From NCBI GenBank assembly GCA_016213455.1, contig JACRAG010000137.1, forward strand, positions 1 to 6,703: DNA of 6,703 bases, in the 5' to 3' direction. The stretch is from Anaerolineae bacterium. Its GTDB lineage: Bacteria > Chloroflexota > Anaerolineae > Anaerolineales > Anaerolineaceae. Of this stretch, positions 6,469 through 6,703 are shown piece by piece. The notes below the pieces were generated by a model that was not told the origin of the DNA, searched no databases, and was given only the letters and a program-made list of their open reading frames with translations. The stretch's first letter is position 1, and each line of letters opens with the position of its first letter. The translations under genes and the position numbers were made by a program.

Positions 6469-6703
6469 TAAAGCGAACCCGCAAATTTCGATCACTTTAC
6501 TGGATCAATGCCCACGGCTGTTCGCAAAGTCCTGAGGACCAACCCCACCCCGGCCCGGCCCAGGCTTTGGGGCGGGAGAATAAGCCATGGGGAAAATCCT
6601 CCTTCACTGTTGACGGGAAAGGGGGATGGGGCGAAGTTATTTTGACTTTACGAATGGCCTTGGATCTATGGTGCGCCAATCATACACGAGAGGTCAGTCC
6701 TTC
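6469..6703. other. Apparently noncoding region with a GC-rich hairpin
   Basis: No convincing gene lies here. CCCGGCCC (6554-6561) can pair with GGGGCGGG (6569-6576) across a 7-nt loop with one mismatch; without a T-run it is not an intrinsic terminator. The surrounding C-run/G-run sequence resembles degenerate intergenic repeats common in some bacteria, but a second copy is not visible. A 27-codon minus-strand frame (6588-6505) has an excellent GGAGG 9 nt before its ATG but a low-complexity Pro/Gly-rich product that I do not recognise. Confidence 0.35.

Noticed and set aside
6642..6672. TTGACT with TATGGT, 19-nt spacer, as a plus-strand promoter
   Set aside because: The -10 is poor, the spacer is long and no supported gene follows inside the window.
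6497..6679. 60-codon minus-strand frame upstream of the kinase
   Set aside because: It needs a TTG start, has no ribosome site, and its product is low-complexity Pro/Trp/Gly-rich.
6626..6703. Plus-strand ATG frames running off the right edge (ATG at 6626 and at 6654)
   Set aside because: Too short to judge; the first has a G-run before it but that belongs to the repetitive GC stretch, and neither product is recognisable.

Overview
The window is a compact stretch of bacterial chromosome with no mobile element, CRISPR array or RNA gene that I could see. Protein character and gene order suggest a Chloroflexota bacterium, most likely class Anaerolineae. That placement is an inference from sequence style and synteny, not from a search. 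Gene order closely parallels the Bacillus subtilis region prkC - rpe - rpmB - yloU - yloV - recG, including rpmB lying divergent to yloU.

Layout, right to left. Positions 6450-6703 are apparently noncoding and hold an extended -10 promoter for the next gene plus a GC-rich hairpin. A PknB/PrkC-type Ser/Thr kinase with a C-terminal membrane segment (6449-5295, minus strand) is followed after 3 nt by rpe, ribulose-phosphate 3-epimerase (5291-4629, minus). The rpe frame is interrupted by an in-frame TAG at codon 184; the missing C-terminus continues in the same frame to a TAA. A bidirectional terminator (4599-4630) separates rpe from the convergent rpmB (4393-4575, plus), which encodes a zinc-ribbon form of ribosomal protein L28. 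Divergent from rpmB is a four-gene minus-strand operon: an Asp23/YloU protein (4259-3903), a FakA/YloV-like DAK-domain kinase (3873-2185), a divergent DegV-family protein (2181-1333) and recG (1304 to beyond position 1, missing its helicase motor).

The FakA/DegV pair suggests a fatty-acid kinase with its acyl-carrying partner, but this DegV has lost most of the residues expected to hold the fatty-acid carboxylate. The other genes are housekeeping (L28, RPE, RecG) or signalling (kinase).

The points most worth checking are the in-frame amber in an otherwise intact rpe, the divergent DegV next to FakA, the face-to-face overlapping promoters between rpmB and the yloU operon, and two identical TAA-NNN-ATG in-frame gene junctions. 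I did not find a convincing wholly new system here.
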